NCBI RefSeq assembly: GCF_937996225.1
Contig: NZ_CALKTC010000063.1
Location: 1-64,000, forward strand
DNA from: an uncultured Campylobacter sp.
GTDB lineage: Bacteria; Campylobacterota; Campylobacteria; Campylobacterales; Campylobacteraceae
Direction: 5' to 3'
DNA length: 64,000 bases
The position numbers and the translations under genes are program-made. Below the pieces are notes generated by a model. It made no database searches, was not told where the DNA came from, and saw nothing but the letters and a program-made list of their open reading frames with translations. This document shows positions 16,032-25,453 of the stretch, one piece after another (position 1 is the first letter of the stretch; every line of letters begins with the position of its first letter).

Positions 16032-16993
16032 TATTTTAGCCCCAGACTCGTTAGATCATGGATATGCAAGATCCCCGCAGGCACGCCGTTTTCGACCACG
16101 GGTAGGACTTGGATTTTAAATTGCTCGATCAAATTTAGCGCGTCTATTGCGAGCATATTTTTATCGTCCAGCATTTTAGGATTTTTGGTGGCATATTTTA
16201 GCGCGCCGTCATTGATGTCAAAATCCTCTCGCATCAGCGCGCGGCGCAGATCGCCGTCGCTCAAGATCGCCTCAAGCGCGCCCTTTTCGTTTACTAACAA
16301 GACGGTGCCGAGCTTTCCGTGCGTCATAACGTCGATAGCTTGTTTTAGGCTGGCGCTACGGCTTGCGACCGGTAAATTTTTGCTTTGCATCACGTCTTTT
16401 ACTTTGACGAAAAGCCGCTTGCCGAGGCTGCCGCCCGGGTGGAAATTTGCAAAATCTTCTTTGCCAAATCTACGCTGTCTCATCAAACAGATCGCTAACG
16501 CATCGCCCAAACCGAGCGTTAGCGTAGTAGAAACCGTCGGCGCGGCGCCGAGCGGGCAGGCCTCTTTGACAATGCTAAGGCTTATGAACTCGTCGCAAAC
16601 CTTGCCGAGCGAGCTGTTTTTATCGCGCGCCATCGCGATGATCTTCACGCCGAAGCGTTTGAGGTGTGGCAAAATTCTAACCAGCTCCTCGCTCTCGCCA
16701 CTAAAACTGATCGCAAGCACCATATCGTCCTTGCCGATCATACCCAGATCGCCGTGCAGCGCCTCGGTAGGATGGACGAAAAACGACGGCGTGCCGGTGC
16801 TGGCAAGCGTCGCAGCGATCTTAACGCCTATATGGCCGCTCTTGCCTACGCCGGTGACGATCACCTTGCCCTTGCAAGCCAGGATCAAGTTTACAGCTCG
16901 CTCAATTTCGCCGCCGATAAGATCCGCATGCCGCAAAAGCTCCGCCCCTTCGAGCCTCAGCACTTCTCGTGCCGTATCTAAAATTTCACTCAT
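16031..16993 (-). CDS. kdsD: Arabinose-5-phosphate isomerase, KdsD/KpsF family
   Basis: The 320-residue protein has an N-terminal SIS sugar isomerase domain (VTGVGKSGHIGVKIAATLASTG and later the H-P-T-E-A-L-H-G-D-L-G motif) and a C-terminal CBS pair, as in KdsD. It converts ribulose-5-phosphate to arabinose-5-phosphate, the first step of KDO synthesis for lipooligosaccharide. It overlaps rluB by 1 nt, so both are co-transcribed. A long antisense open frame covers the same region but shows no protein features. Confidence 0.93.
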   Translation of the reverse strand: MSEILDTAREVLRLEGAELLRHADLIGGEIERAVNLILACKGKVIVTGVGKSGHIGVKIAATLASTGTPSFFVHPTEALHGDLGMIGKDDMVLAISFSGESEELVRILPHLKRFGVKIIAMARDKNSSLGKVCDEFISLSIVKEACPLGAAPTVSTTLTLGLGDALAICLMRQRRFGKEDFANFHPGGSLGKRLFVKVKDVMQSKNLPVASRSASLKQAIDVMTHGKLGTVLLVNEKGALEAILSDGDLRRALMREDFDINDGALKYATKNPKMLDDKNMLAIDALNLIEQFKIQVLPVVENGVPAGILHIHDLTSLGLK

Positions 16994-17369
16994 TTAACCT
17001 TCTTTTTAAAATTTGCTTTCATTTTGCGCCTCTTTGCGCCGTGCCTAAATTTGCGCTAGTCAAAATTTCGCACCTTTAAAATTTATGCCATAAAATTCTA
17101 ACCTACAAAATCGCGCGCCGCCCTGCCCGCTTGCCGCGGGCTTGCTAGATGCTCTTTAAATTTTGCTTTACGCCGAAATTTTGCGCTCGAAATTTTACTA
17201 GCTGCTTTAAAATTTCGCGCTGCAAGACCTGCTAATGCCGCTTTGAAATTCCACGCTGCAAAGCCCGCTCACATCGCAAAATTTCACGCCCGAGCGCTAA
17301 CCGGCGCCATTAAAATTTCACTCGACCGCCGCAGATCAAAGCCTCCTTGCGCGCTAAATTTAGCCGCGC
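16994..17369. repeat. Gene-free gap with degenerate 36-bp tandem repeats
   Basis: Two 36-bp units, 17201-17236 and 17237-17272, share most positions (pattern GCyGCTTTrAAATT, then CGCTGCAA and CCyGCT). Further, weaker units follow (GCAAAATTTCACGC, then CATTAAAATTTCACTCG) and precede. All are built on an AAATT core with GC-rich flanks. No gene seen. Confidence 0.5.
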
Positions 17370-19610
17370 TTACATCAAATAAATCACCGGCACAATGGTC
17401 GGATATTTTTTGATCTTTCTAAAGATGTGCTTTCGCACGGCCTGGCGAATCTTGCCTTCCAGCGCCCAGTGATCGAGCAAAATTTCATCTTTTAAATTTG
17501 CTAAAAACTGCTCGATGATGCCCTGCATCTCCTTGGTAAAGTGCGCCGTTTGATTATCGGCGACGAGCCCGTAGGTGATGACGCGCGTCTGGATGAGCCT
17601 CTTTTCGTTTTTGTCGATCTGCGCGATGATTACCGCGACGCCCGCATCGGCTAAATTTTGACGGTGCTTGACTATCTCGTCGGAGATCTGCTTGTTGATC
17701 TGATTATCGATAAAGACTTTGCCCGTCTTGACGGTCTTGACGCGCTTTAGATATTTTTCGCAAACCTCCATCTGATCGCCGTCGTTCATCAGATAGATAT
17801 TTTTCTCCTCGATGCCGCACTCCATCGCAGTTTCTTTGTGCTTTACGATGTGGTTGTACTCGCCGTGCACGGGTAGGAAAAATTTCGGCTTTATCAGGCG
17901 CAGCATAAGCTTTTGCTCCTCGATCGAGGCATGCCCGCTTACGTGTATCTCGCTGAAGTCCTGATACGCGACCTTTGCGCCGCTTTTTAGCAGGTAGTTA
18001 AGCACAGTCGAGACGCTGCTTTCGTTGCCGGGGATCGCTTTGGCGCTGATGATTACCTGATCGGTGGATTTGATTTTAATGTATTTGTGCTCGTCCGTCG
18101 CCATACGGTACAGCGCACTCATCGTCTCGCCCTGCGAGCCGGTAGTAACGATTAAAACCTCATTATCGGGGTATTTGGAGACCTGATCGGCATCGACGAA
18201 GATCTTTTTGTCTAAATTTACATAGCCGAGCTCCATCGCGGTAAATAAATTTCGTTCCATGCTTCGTCCGATGACGCAGACCTTGCGGCCGTATTTTACG
18301 CCGCGCTCGATAGCCTGATAGACGCGGTGGATGTTTGAGCTGAAGGTGCTCATTATCACGCGCCCCTTACAGCTTGAAAATATCGTATCAAAGGTCTTTC
18401 CTACCGAGCTTTCAGACTTTGTGATCCCCTCTTTGTGCGAGTTCGTGCTATCGCTCATCAAAAGCATAACTCCGCGATCGCCGTAATACGCAAGGCGGTT
18501 CAGATCGGTCGGATAGCCGTCAATCGGCGTGTGGTCGATCTTAAAATCGCCCGTGTGGATGATCGTGCCCGCCTTCGTCGTGATCGCAAGCGCGCTTGCA
18601 TCGATAATCGAGTGCGTTATGTGGATAAACTCGACCTCAAAATCGCCGATCTGATAGAGCTGGCGCTTCTGCACGGGGCGGAAGTAGCTACGCTCGGCTT
18701 TTAGGCCGTGCTCTTCAAATTTATTGCTTATCATCCCCAAAGGAAGCGGCGTAGCGTAGATCGGGAATTGAAATTCTTTGAAAAAATATGGCATCGCGCC
18801 GATATGATCCTCATGCGCGTGGGTGATAATGATGCCTTTGATCTTGTTTTTTATCTTGCGAACATAATCGAAGTCGGGGATTAAAATGTCCACGCCAAGC
18901 ATACTCTCCTCCGGAAAGCTCATGCCCACATCGACGATGATCGCACTCGTATTGGTCTCAAAAACGGTCATATTCGCGCCGATCTCGCCCAGTCCGCCAA
19001 GCGGCGTGATACGCACCGTCTCATCGCTGCGATTAGCGTCTTTAAGCGGGTGCAGGCGCTCCTCGTGGATCAGCTTGTTTTGCGCGATCGCATCGTCCAT
19101 CGCCTTTTGCCACGGCTCGTTGCCAGTAAGACTTTTTGGCATATTTGAGCGCTTTTTATGCTTTTTCTTTTTCTGAGCGTCTGCGGAGCTTGCATCGTCT
19201 GCGGCGCTAGAATTTGCGCCTTTTGCGCTGCTGCTATTTGATTTTGCACGACCGTCGCGGTTTAAATTTGAACCGCCCGCGCCGTTTTCGTTGTTTTTTG
19301 GGTATGCGCCGCCGAAATGCGCACCATTCGCGCCGTTTGAATGCACGGCGTTTGAACCGCCATTTGACGAGCCACCCACAGAATTCGATCCGTTGCGGGA
19401 GCCGTTTTTTGGACCCTGTGAAGGAGCGGAATTTTGCCCGTTTTTCGCGCCTTTATTTTTGCGGGAGCCGTTTTCATGCTCGCCGCCGAATTCCGCGCCG
19501 CCCGCAGAGCCCTCACTCGCGATAGATTTTTTTAGATTTTCCTTGCGTTTTTTGTAGCGATTGCTTTTTTTGAGTCGTTCGACGCCGTTTTCATTTCTGT
19601 TTTCTTCCAT
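17370..19610 (-). CDS. rnj: Ribonuclease J
   Basis: A 746-residue metallo-beta-lactamase/beta-CASP nuclease. The catalytic core begins near residue 200 (RITPLGGLGEIGANMT) with the metal motif HAHEDHIGAM, followed by LMSDSTNS, the beta-CASP domain, and SGHAS/PVHGEYNH motifs; a C-terminal domain completes it. RNase J processes and degrades RNA as endo- and 5' exonuclease in epsilonproteobacteria lacking RNase E. The first ~170 residues are a low-complexity Asn/Gly/Ser/Lys-rich extension; N-terminal extensions are known in Helicobacter RNase J, but this one is repetitive. The start overlaps rsmA by 20 nt, with AAAGG before the ATG. Confidence 0.96.
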   Translation of the reverse strand: MEENRNENGVERLKKSNRYKKRKENLKKSIASEGSAGGAEFGGEHENGSRKNKGAKNGQNSAPSQGPKNGSRNGSNSVGGSSNGGSNAVHSNGANGAHFGGAYPKNNENGAGGSNLNRDGRAKSNSSSAKGANSSAADDASSADAQKKKKHKKRSNMPKSLTGNEPWQKAMDDAIAQNKLIHEERLHPLKDANRSDETVRITPLGGLGEIGANMTVFETNTSAIIVDVGMSFPEESMLGVDILIPDFDYVRKIKNKIKGIIITHAHEDHIGAMPYFFKEFQFPIYATPLPLGMISNKFEEHGLKAERSYFRPVQKRQLYQIGDFEVEFIHITHSIIDASALAITTKAGTIIHTGDFKIDHTPIDGYPTDLNRLAYYGDRGVMLLMSDSTNSHKEGITKSESSVGKTFDTIFSSCKGRVIMSTFSSNIHRVYQAIERGVKYGRKVCVIGRSMERNLFTAMELGYVNLDKKIFVDADQVSKYPDNEVLIVTTGSQGETMSALYRMATDEHKYIKIKSTDQVIISAKAIPGNESSVSTVLNYLLKSGAKVAYQDFSEIHVSGHASIEEQKLMLRLIKPKFFLPVHGEYNHIVKHKETAMECGIEEKNIYLMNDGDQMEVCEKYLKRVKTVKTGKVFIDNQINKQISDEIVKHRQNLADAGVAVIIAQIDKNEKRLIQTRVITYGLVADNQTAHFTKEMQGIIEQFLANLKDEILLDHWALEGKIRQAVRKHIFRKIKKYPTIVPVIYLM

Positions 19611-20451
19611 CTTTTACCTTTAAATTTTTAAAAATTTCTAAAAAAAGGGTGGAATTTAACTCGTGCGCCCGAGCCGTGGGCGGAATTTTCAAATTTAAAA
19701 AGATCTCTTCGGCTAAGTCTCTATCAAATTTTGCGCTTAAATTTTTAATAAGCGTCTTTCGCGGCGCGCTGAAAGATACGCGTAAAAAGCTTTTAAATTT
19801 CTCGTATTCATCGAGATTTTGGAAGCGGGCACAACTTGTTACGCCGAGGCTGTCTGCGTTTATCTTGGCGCCGGGCTTAAAATTTTTGCCTTTTACGAGC
19901 CTAATCACCGATGAGGTCACCTTCGGCGCGGGCTCGAAGCAGCCGGGCTCAACGTCAAACAGAAGCTCGCAACCGCCCGCAAGATCGGCCAGGATCGAAA
20001 GAGAGCTAAAATCGTTCTGTCCGGCTTTGGCGCAGAATTTTAAAGCGACCTCCTTTTGGATCATCACCAAAAATCCGCCGCATAGCTCATCGTCGATCGC
20101 CTGCAAAATCATCTTTGTAGCGACGTAGTAGGGCAAATTTGCGACTAAAAAATATTCGCCGCATTCAAGTCCCCGCTCCTGCCAAATCCGCAAAGCATCG
20201 CCCAAAACCAGTTCAAGCTCGCCGCCAGCGATCTGCTGTGCAAATTTAGCGCTTAAAATTTGATATAAATCTTCATCTATCTCGAAACTTTTTAATCTGT
20301 AAAATTCCAAAAGCTTACGAGTTAAATCACCTAAGCCAGCCCCGATCTCAACGACATTCTGTACATTCTCGGGAATCGCTTGGATGATCTTGCTTAAAAC
20401 GGCTTCGTCTTTTAAAAAATTTTGCCCGAACTCTTTTTTCGCCCTAATCAT
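19591..20451 (-). CDS. rsmA: 16S rRNA dimethyladenosine transferase RsmA (KsgA)
   Basis: The 286-residue enzyme has KKEFGQNFLKDEAVL at the start, the SAM-binding VVEIGAGLGDLTRKLL, the catalytic NLPYYVATKM motif, and a C-terminal helical domain with FEPAPKVTSSVIRL. It dimethylates two adjacent adenines in helix 45 of 16S rRNA. It is the first gene of an rsmA-rnj pair in the same order as in C. jejuni. The divergent hisF starts 91 nt away. Confidence 0.96.
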   Translation of the reverse strand: MIRAKKEFGQNFLKDEAVLSKIIQAIPENVQNVVEIGAGLGDLTRKLLEFYRLKSFEIDEDLYQILSAKFAQQIAGGELELVLGDALRIWQERGLECGEYFLVANLPYYVATKMILQAIDDELCGGFLVMIQKEVALKFCAKAGQNDFSSLSILADLAGGCELLFDVEPGCFEPAPKVTSSVIRLVKGKNFKPGAKINADSLGVTSCARFQNLDEYEKFKSFLRVSFSAPRKTLIKNLSAKFDRDLAEEIFLNLKIPPTARAHELNSTLFLEIFKNLKVKDGRKQK

Positions 20452-20542
20452 CGCGAGAGTCTAGCCAAATTTTACTTATAAAGTCATTATGTTAAGTAAA
20501 ATTTGGCTAAAATCATAAAAAATTTTATTCTAAAGGGCTGCT

Positions 20543-21463
20543 TTGAATAGATTTGCAAAACGCATAATCCCGTGCCTAGACGTCAAAGACGGACGAGTAG
20601 TAAAGGGCGTAAATTTCGTAGGTCTCGTGGATGCGGGCGATCCGGTGCAGGTCGCCAAACGCTACAACGAGGAGGGTGCGGACGAGCTGTGCTTCCTCGA
20701 CATCACGGCGTCGCATCTGGGGCGCGATACGATCGTGGACGTCGTAGAACGGGTCGCGCGCGAGCTTTTTATCCCGCTAACAGTAGGCGGCGGTATCCGT
20801 ACGATCGACGATATCTCGCGTCTGTTAAACGTCGGCTGCGATAAAATCAGCCTCAACTCAGCCGCGATCAAAAATCCAAATTTGATAGACGAAGCGGCGA
20901 ATAAATTCGGCTCGCAGTGCGTCGTGGTCGCGATCGACGCGAAACGAAATTCTAGTGAAATTTCGCACGGCAATTTATATGGCGCGGCGAGGAATTTGAG
21001 CGAGAGTTTGCACGACGGCGCACGAAATTCGGACGCGAATTTACGCAATGAGGCGCGGAATTTTGGAGAGATCTCACGCGGCTCGCAGGATGAAATTTTA
21101 GCTGGGAACGGCGAGCCTTGCGGCTATAGCGTTTTTATAAACGGCGGTAGGCTAGATACCGGCAAAGATGCACTTGCCTGGGCAAAAGAGGCGCAGGAGC
21201 GCGGTGCGGGCGAAATTTTACTCACGTCGATGGACTGCGACGGCGTTAAAAACGGCTTTGAGTTAAATTTGACGCGGATTTTTAGCGAGCTTGATATCCC
21301 CGTGATCGCAAGCGGCGGTGCGGGCAAAATGGAGCACTTTAAGGACGCATTTTTAGCGGGCGCAGACGCATGCTTGGCAGCATCAATCTTTCACTTTAGA
21401 GAGATCGAAATTAAGGCGCTAAAAACGTATCTGCAGGAGCAAGGCATCGAAGTGAGACTGTAA
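20543..21463 (+). CDS. hisF: Imidazole glycerol phosphate synthase cyclase subunit HisF with a repeat insertion
   Basis: HisF signatures are intact: RIIPCLDVKDGRVVKG with the first catalytic Asp (D13), VGGGIRT, IDAKR, LLTSMDCDG with the second Asp, and ASGGAGKMEHF. It closes the imidazole ring in histidine synthesis with HisH. The protein is 306 residues, about 50 longer than usual. The excess is residues ~136-191, between IDAKR and CGYSVFINGG, and consists of four degenerate 11-12 residue units (RNSSEISHGNLY, GAARNLSESLHD, GARNSDANLRN, EARNFGEISRG). The insert lies in a loop next to the active-site face. The start is TTG with AAAGGG 7 nt upstream. It stands alone, away from other his genes. 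Confidence 0.93.
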   Translation: MNRFAKRIIPCLDVKDGRVVKGVNFVGLVDAGDPVQVAKRYNEEGADELCFLDITASHLGRDTIVDVVERVARELFIPLTVGGGIRTIDDISRLLNVGCDKISLNSAAIKNPNLIDEAANKFGSQCVVVAIDAKRNSSEISHGNLYGAARNLSESLHDGARNSDANLRNEARNFGEISRGSQDEILAGNGEPCGYSVFINGGRLDTGKDALAWAKEAQERGAGEILLTSMDCDGVKNGFELNLTRIFSELDIPVIASGGAGKMEHFKDAFLAGADACLAASIFHFREIEIKALKTYLQEQGIEVRL

Positions 21464-21816
21464 ATTTGGTCAGATTTATACCGCAGGGTTGAAACTTAGC
21501 CGCCAAAGCGACCAAATAATTAATTTTATTTCAGCCTTTATTATCTTGCAAGTTTTTTGCAAGCATCGTTTTTGCTTAGATAAAATTTATTCGTTTTAGC
21601 TAAATCATAAGCTTTTTTATGATACTTTTACATCTTCTACCCGCCACCTGCACTGCTACCATTATGAAAGGTAAGAGTACAGCTCTCATAGATATTTGCT
21701 TAAATTGATTTTAATTTCACCCGATACTTTACGACGAAAAAATTTCAAAATTTAGCCTTAAATTTATCGTCATTTTGCTATGATTAGTGAAAAATAATGA
21801 AAGCGTGAATGCGTAA
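21464..21816. other. Gap between hisF and the phosphorylase-like gene
   Basis: No complete gene. CTTGCAA/TTGCAAG (21545-21563) forms a 7-bp hairpin followed by a short T run, possibly the hisF terminator. On the minus strand around 21630-21700 a short frame reads ANIYESCTLTFHNGSSAGGG and stops; it may be the worn end of a lost gene, with nothing upstream to support it. Confidence 0.4.
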
Positions 21817-22362
21817 ATGATAATCTCTGCCGGACGAAATGAAATTTTTGATTTTGCCCTGCCCATGGGCGTAGGGCTAGTGGATATGAGTATAAATTTG
21901 ACTAAATTTTTATGCGAAAATAGAAAAAATTTGCCGAGCGAGATCATTTTCGTGGGTTCTGCGGGGCTATACAAAGAGGGTAAAATTCTAAAAATTTATG
22001 AAAGCAGATCGGCTGTAAACTGCGAAATATCAGCGCTTTATGAACTTTCATACTCTCCGATTAACTATGAAATTATAGCTAGGGATTCTGCCAATGTTTC
22101 ATATGAAACAATAACTAATAGCTCAACTTTTATCACGACCGATAAAAAATCCGCGTTAAAATTCTTTGAGCGAGGTTATTTTTTAGAAAATATGGAATTT
22201 TTTGCGGTTCTCAAGGTAGCACAAAAATTTCAAATTCCCGCTTACGGAATTTTTTGTGCGACGAATTTTTGTGATTCAAATGCTCACACGGATTTTTTAA
22301 AAAATCACGCCGCTGCAAAAGAAAATTTAACTAAATATCTAAAAACTAAGGCATTAATTTGA
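21817..22362 (+). CDS. Nucleoside phosphorylase-superfamily-like protein (Cj1712-like)
   Basis: A 181-residue protein with the shape of the PNP/MTAN superfamily: an early IIFVGSAGLY strand where family members have a glycine-rich strand, and a late NMEFFAVLKVAQKFQIPAYG motif resembling the MEAAA-x-A-x-VA-x-x-x-x-IPF motif. It is short for the family, and the substrate is unknown. Its stop overlaps the TTG start of rlmN, so the two are coupled. In C. jejuni a similarly sized unknown gene occupies this slot between ksgA and rlmN. The family call is moderate. Confidence 0.65.
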   Translation: MIISAGRNEIFDFALPMGVGLVDMSINLTKFLCENRKNLPSEIIFVGSAGLYKEGKILKIYESRSAVNCEISALYELSYSPINYEIIARDSANVSYETITNSSTFITTDKKSALKFFERGYFLENMEFFAVLKVAQKFQIPAYGIFCATNFCDSNAHTDFLKNHAAAKENLTKYLKTKALI

Positions 22363-23468
22363 AAAACATCTTTGATTTTACGATGAAAGAGCTTGAAAAT
22401 TTCGTCGAACCAAAATTTAGAGCCAAACAAATTTACGAATGGATTTACAAAAAGAATGTGGACGACTTTACACAAATGCTAAATCTACCAAAAGAGATCC
22501 GTCAAAGCTTAGCTCAAAATTTTTATTTAGATCCACTTGAATGCGTCAGATCCGAAACAAGTAGTGATGGCAGTATCAAATATCTTTTCTCTCTCAAAGA
22601 CGGCAAGACGATCGAAAGCGTTCTGCTACCGATGAAGGATGAGCTGCGAGATGAAAACGAAAAAATTATAAGACACGCGCGCTACTCAATCTGCGTAAGT
22701 TCGCAAGTAGGTTGCAAAATCGGCTGTAGCTTCTGTCTGACAGCAAAAGGTGGCTTCGTACGGAATTTAACTCCAGGCGAAATCGTGGCTCAAATTTGGC
22801 TCATCAAGAAAATGAACGCGATCCCGTACGAGCGCCGCGTCAATGTCGTATATATGGGGATGGGCGAACCGCTTAATAACCTAGACAACGTTGCCAAAGC
22901 CGTGCAAATTTTAAAAGAAAACGATGGACTCGCCATAGCGCCGCGTCGCCAAACGATAAGTACGAGCGGACTTTCTACGCAGATAAAAAAGCTTGGCGAA
23001 ATGGATCTTGGCGTGCTACTCGCGATCTCGCTGCACGCAGTGGACGACAAACTGCGTGAAAAACTAATGCCGATAAATCGCGCCTACAATATCGCATCGA
23101 TCATGCAGGCGGTGCGCGAGTTCCCAATCGATCTGCGAAAGCGCGTAATGTTTGAATACCTCATGATCGATGGGGTAAATGACCGCTCAAGCGATGCTAA
23201 AACGCTAGTGAAGCTTCTGCACGGCATCCGCGCAAAAGTAAATCTGATCTATTTTAATCCGCACGAAGGCTCGAGCTTTGGCAGACCAAGCCCCGAAAAT
23301 ATGGTGAAATTTCAAGACTATCTATGCGCGCACGGCATTACTTGCACGATCCGCCAGAGCAAGGGGCTAGATATCAGTGCGGCGTGCGGACAACTCAAAC
23401 AAAGAAACGAGCAGGGTAAAATTTTAGATCAAAATGGCGCCAATATGAATAAAATTTTAAAAAAATAG
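22359..23468 (+). CDS. rlmN: 23S rRNA/tRNA adenine-C2 methyltransferase RlmN
   Basis: A 369-residue radical SAM enzyme with the CxxxCxxC cluster motif in SSQVGCKIGCSFCLT, preceded by the substrate-binding N-terminal domain, and the MGMGEPLNN motif. The C-terminal Cys used for methyl transfer lies in SAACGQL. RlmN methylates A2503 of 23S rRNA and A37 of some tRNAs, affecting decoding fidelity. The start is TTG, overlapping the stop of the preceding gene by 2 nt (TTGA). Confidence 0.96.
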   Translation: MKNIFDFTMKELENFVEPKFRAKQIYEWIYKKNVDDFTQMLNLPKEIRQSLAQNFYLDPLECVRSETSSDGSIKYLFSLKDGKTIESVLLPMKDELRDENEKIIRHARYSICVSSQVGCKIGCSFCLTAKGGFVRNLTPGEIVAQIWLIKKMNAIPYERRVNVVYMGMGEPLNNLDNVAKAVQILKENDGLAIAPRRQTISTSGLSTQIKKLGEMDLGVLLAISLHAVDDKLREKLMPINRAYNIASIMQAVREFPIDLRKRVMFEYLMIDGVNDRSSDAKTLVKLLHGIRAKVNLIYFNPHEGSSFGRPSPENMVKFQDYLCAHGITCTIRQSKGLDISAACGQLKQRNEQGKILDQNGANMNKILKK

Positions 23469-23476
23469 AAAAAAAT

Positions 23477-24431
23477 TTGATATTTCTAGATCACAAGGCA
23501 AATCGGCAAAAAATTTATAACGAAGTAGCAATGGACGCACAAAAGATAATGGATGAGATCGGCGTTTTCTTGGACAGATCGCTGCTTAAAAAATCCAAGA
23601 TTACAAAGGTGGAAATTATCCGCTTTATCGAGGCAAAATGGGCGGAGGCGCAGACGATGAGAAATACCGCATCTACGCCTCATACATCTATCGGCGCGCA
23701 TGGTGAATGAATACAAATGGGCGGGCGACACCCCAAATATGCTGCGCTGGCTAGGTGAGATGGACAAGCACGCCAGAAGTAATAAAAATCCGCCCTACGT
23801 GAGCGATTATTGCAAGGGCGAGTGCCGCCTCGAGTGCGGCGCAGAGCAGGAGGTGCTTAAATTTTTGCGCAAAAGTTACGAAGCGGATGAGGAGTATCTT
23901 TTCACCCGCAGCCCAAAGGTCGCGGAGTTTTTTAATGCACATCTTGCGGAGCCTAAAATTTTGCCAAAATTTGAAGATGAGGAATACGAGAACTTTAGTT
24001 TCCCGCTGCGGCTGGAGTATTTCGGCAAAGCTTTAGAGCAAGAAGGCGAGTTTTGCTGCACCTTTTTAGATGAAGACGGCGAGGAGACGGACAAGCCAAA
24101 TCGCGCATAATCGGACGTACTAGAGTTTCTAAAACAAAATCAGGAAGAAATTTTAACGGGCATCTTAAGCGAAATTTTAAAAAACTACCTAAAATGGCAG
24201 GAGATCTACGACTATCCGAGCAAAGCGAAAAGCAATTTCATGCCTGACGTCGCTACGCCGCAGGAGCTTAGCGAACTATTGGAGCTGCAAAATATCTATA
24301 TCCTAGACGGCGCGAAAATCGGCTTTCAGTTTAGCTGCTCGTGGGACATGGAGCACGGTCTAGGCGTGATGACGCGCAAAGGCGAAGTCATTAATATCGG
24401 CGAAGCAGAAGTGGCGTTTATGGCTATTTGA
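23477..24431 (+). pseudogene. Decayed gene with a C-terminal DUF6985-like domain
   Basis: Three open pieces join into one plausible protein of about 320 residues. Piece 1 (frame from 23477, TTG start) reads to KWAEA near 23650. Reading then shifts at a GCGC tract to DDEKYRIYASYIYRR, and again at a GCGCGC tract to MVNEYKWAGDTPN (frame of 23700). Removing one GC dinucleotide at each tract restores a single frame. A TAA at 24108 interrupts the last part, after which the same frame continues through WQEIYDYPSK to EHGLGVMTRKGEVINIGEAE, a DUF6985-type ending. DUF6985 proteins often sit near polymorphic toxins as candidate immunity proteins. Three lesions make a working product unlikely. Confidence 0.65.
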
Positions 24432-24845
24432 AAAAATAAACCAAATTTTAAAGTATAAAACAAATTTTTATAGTTACTTTTAGGCTAAATTTTACGCATT
24501 TTTTTATCACTTTTACCATATGCAAATACAAGAAGCCAAAATAATAAAAATTAACTGCCGCGTCTTAATCTTACACACATCTTACCGATCAAATTTCGCA
24601 CTAATTTGCAATTATGATTATATAAATGAATGGGTGTAGAATTTTAGCGATACAATGAGAAATATCGCATCTCTTCTCTCACTTTGACATTTATAAAGTT
24701 TCTCTCATATTGGTTATATATTGCTATCCGGATTTTAAATTTACGTACCATTAAACTCGCGATTATGCCAAAACAAACACTGAAATCATCCATAAATTCC
24801 TTCTAATCTACCCTTGGCATTTCGAATTTTCATAGAAATTAACAA
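24432..24845. other. AT-rich gap
   Basis: No gene, tRNA or strong terminator seen. AATACAAGAAGCC-type AT-rich sequence lacks ribosome sites with useful frames on either strand. Confidence 0.4.
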
Positions 24846-25328
24846 TTACAATCCAAGTCTCATGCCAATATCTTGCGATATTTCTATTGTTTGTTTTTGT
24901 TCTATGCTACGGTCTATACCCAAACCAAGCATCCTCTTGCAATATTCCACAAAAGAAGCAACTACCGTTTTGCTCCCTATGCTTGCTATCAATGCCGAGC
25001 TTTCTAAATTAACAGAGCTTCCCGCCCCGTCCTTTTGCTTAAATATAAAATTGGCGTATTCGTCAAATTCTCTTTTAAATATTCCATATTCTTTATTGCA
25101 TTTTTTAAAAGAATCAACATCGGATTTAAAATCTTTTATACTACCGCCCAACTTATCTTGAAACATCCAATATTTATGCGCTCTGAGCTCAAATTTACCG
25201 TAATTTTCGCTACCGAAAATAAATATATGAAACCCGTTGTCTAGCCAAGCTGAATTATGTGCTTTTATAGCTGTAACGCTTTTTCCCAATATAGCCATCG
25301 CAAAATAAAATCGTCTTAAAATTTTCAA
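24846..25328 (-). CDS. Hypothetical protein, AT-rich gene
   Basis: A 160-residue protein with no recognised family. It has a hydrophobic start (FYFAMAILGKSV), a central charged helical region rich in Lys/Phe, and a C-terminal IGSKTVVASFVEYCKRMLGLG stretch. The first codon is TTG without a clear ribosome site; an ATG at 25298 is an alternative, so the start is uncertain and the 5' end may be lost. Its base composition is more AT-rich than neighbouring housekeeping genes, suggesting acquisition. Confidence 0.45.
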   Translation of the reverse strand: MKILRRFYFAMAILGKSVTAIKAHNSAWLDNGFHIFIFGSENYGKFELRAHKYWMFQDKLGGSIKDFKSDVDSFKKCNKEYGIFKREFDEYANFIFKQKDGAGSSVNLESSALIASIGSKTVVASFVEYCKRMLGLGIDRSIEQKQTIEISQDIGMRLGL

Positions 25329-25453
25329 ATGACCATAGATGAGAAATTAATAAATTAAACGCCGTTGTAATCACAAAATTTTATAAAAACCAGCAAAAGC
25401 AAAATCCTAGTCATAAAAATAATCGCCGCCACCTCAAAATTTTATTGAGTTGC

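Noticed and set aside
15996..16997. Plus-strand open frame of 333 codons
   Set aside because: It lies exactly antisense to kdsD, which has full SIS and CBS motifs; the translated frame is Ser/Pro-rich without domain character.
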